A stretch of DNA of 6,799 nt, taken from the NCBI GenBank assembly GCA_027036755.1, contig JALWDV010000769.1, positions 1 through 6,799 on the forward strand, read 5' to 3'. Positions 6,783 to 6,799 of this stretch are shown piece by piece. This stretch comes from Anaerolineae bacterium. GTDB lineage: Bacteria > Chloroflexota > Anaerolineae > J102. Made by a program: the position numbers and the translations under genes. Below the pieces are notes generated by a model. The model searched no databases, had not been told where the DNA came from, and saw nothing but the letters and a program-made list of their open reading frames with translations. Numbering within the stretch: position 1 is the stretch's first letter; each line of letters opens with the position of its first letter.

Positions 6783-6799
6783 TCCTTTAGCCCCCACCC

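Overview
This is a gene-dense bacterial window of moderately high GC. It has GTG as well as ATG starts, clear Shine-Dalgarno sites and all supported genes on the + strand. The spacers are rich in inverted-repeat elements. No taxonomic marker is present. The single-TM LepB, the palindromic intergenic repeats and the gene mix would fit an environmental lineage such as Chloroflexota, but that is only an inference.

Layout. Bases 1-384 hold no supported gene. A YccF-family inner-membrane protein follows (385-753). A gene-free stretch of about 790 bases comes next. It carries three unrelated inverted-repeat elements (847-987, 1085-1195, 1245-1321), an intrinsic terminator (1413-1449) and an extended -10 promoter (1483-1512). 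That promoter appears to start a tight five-gene operon: signal peptidase I (lepB), an RpiB-family sugar-phosphate isomerase, deoxyribose-phosphate aldolase (deoC), a metallo-beta-lactamase-fold hydrolase, and an unrecognised two-TM protein. The first two junctions and the deoC/hydrolase junction are overlapping or nearly so. A further inverted-repeat element (5306-5412) separates this operon from a class I fructose-bisphosphate aldolase (fbaB), which ends at a strong terminator. A consensus-like promoter then points out of the right edge. The two window edges carry related copies of one roughly 50-bp sequence in opposite orientation.

Main point of interest. The adjacent isomerase and DeoC both carry extra N-terminal regions that begin with a short amphipathic helix, like the encapsulation peptides that target enzymes to bacterial microcompartments. 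DeoC plus RpiB is the signature enzyme pair of the 'sugar phosphate utilizing' (SPU) type of microcompartment locus. No shell gene lies in this window, so this is a prediction: the two enzymes may be cargo of a shell encoded elsewhere. The isomerase has Asp and Ala where E. coli RpiB has its catalytic Cys66 and Thr68. DeoC has a four-cysteine cluster between the helix and the catalytic barrel. Both features suggest specialised versions and not plain housekeeping enzymes. DeoC would yield acetaldehyde and glyceraldehyde-3-phosphate, and FbaB could feed triose phosphate into gluconeogenesis or glycolysis.
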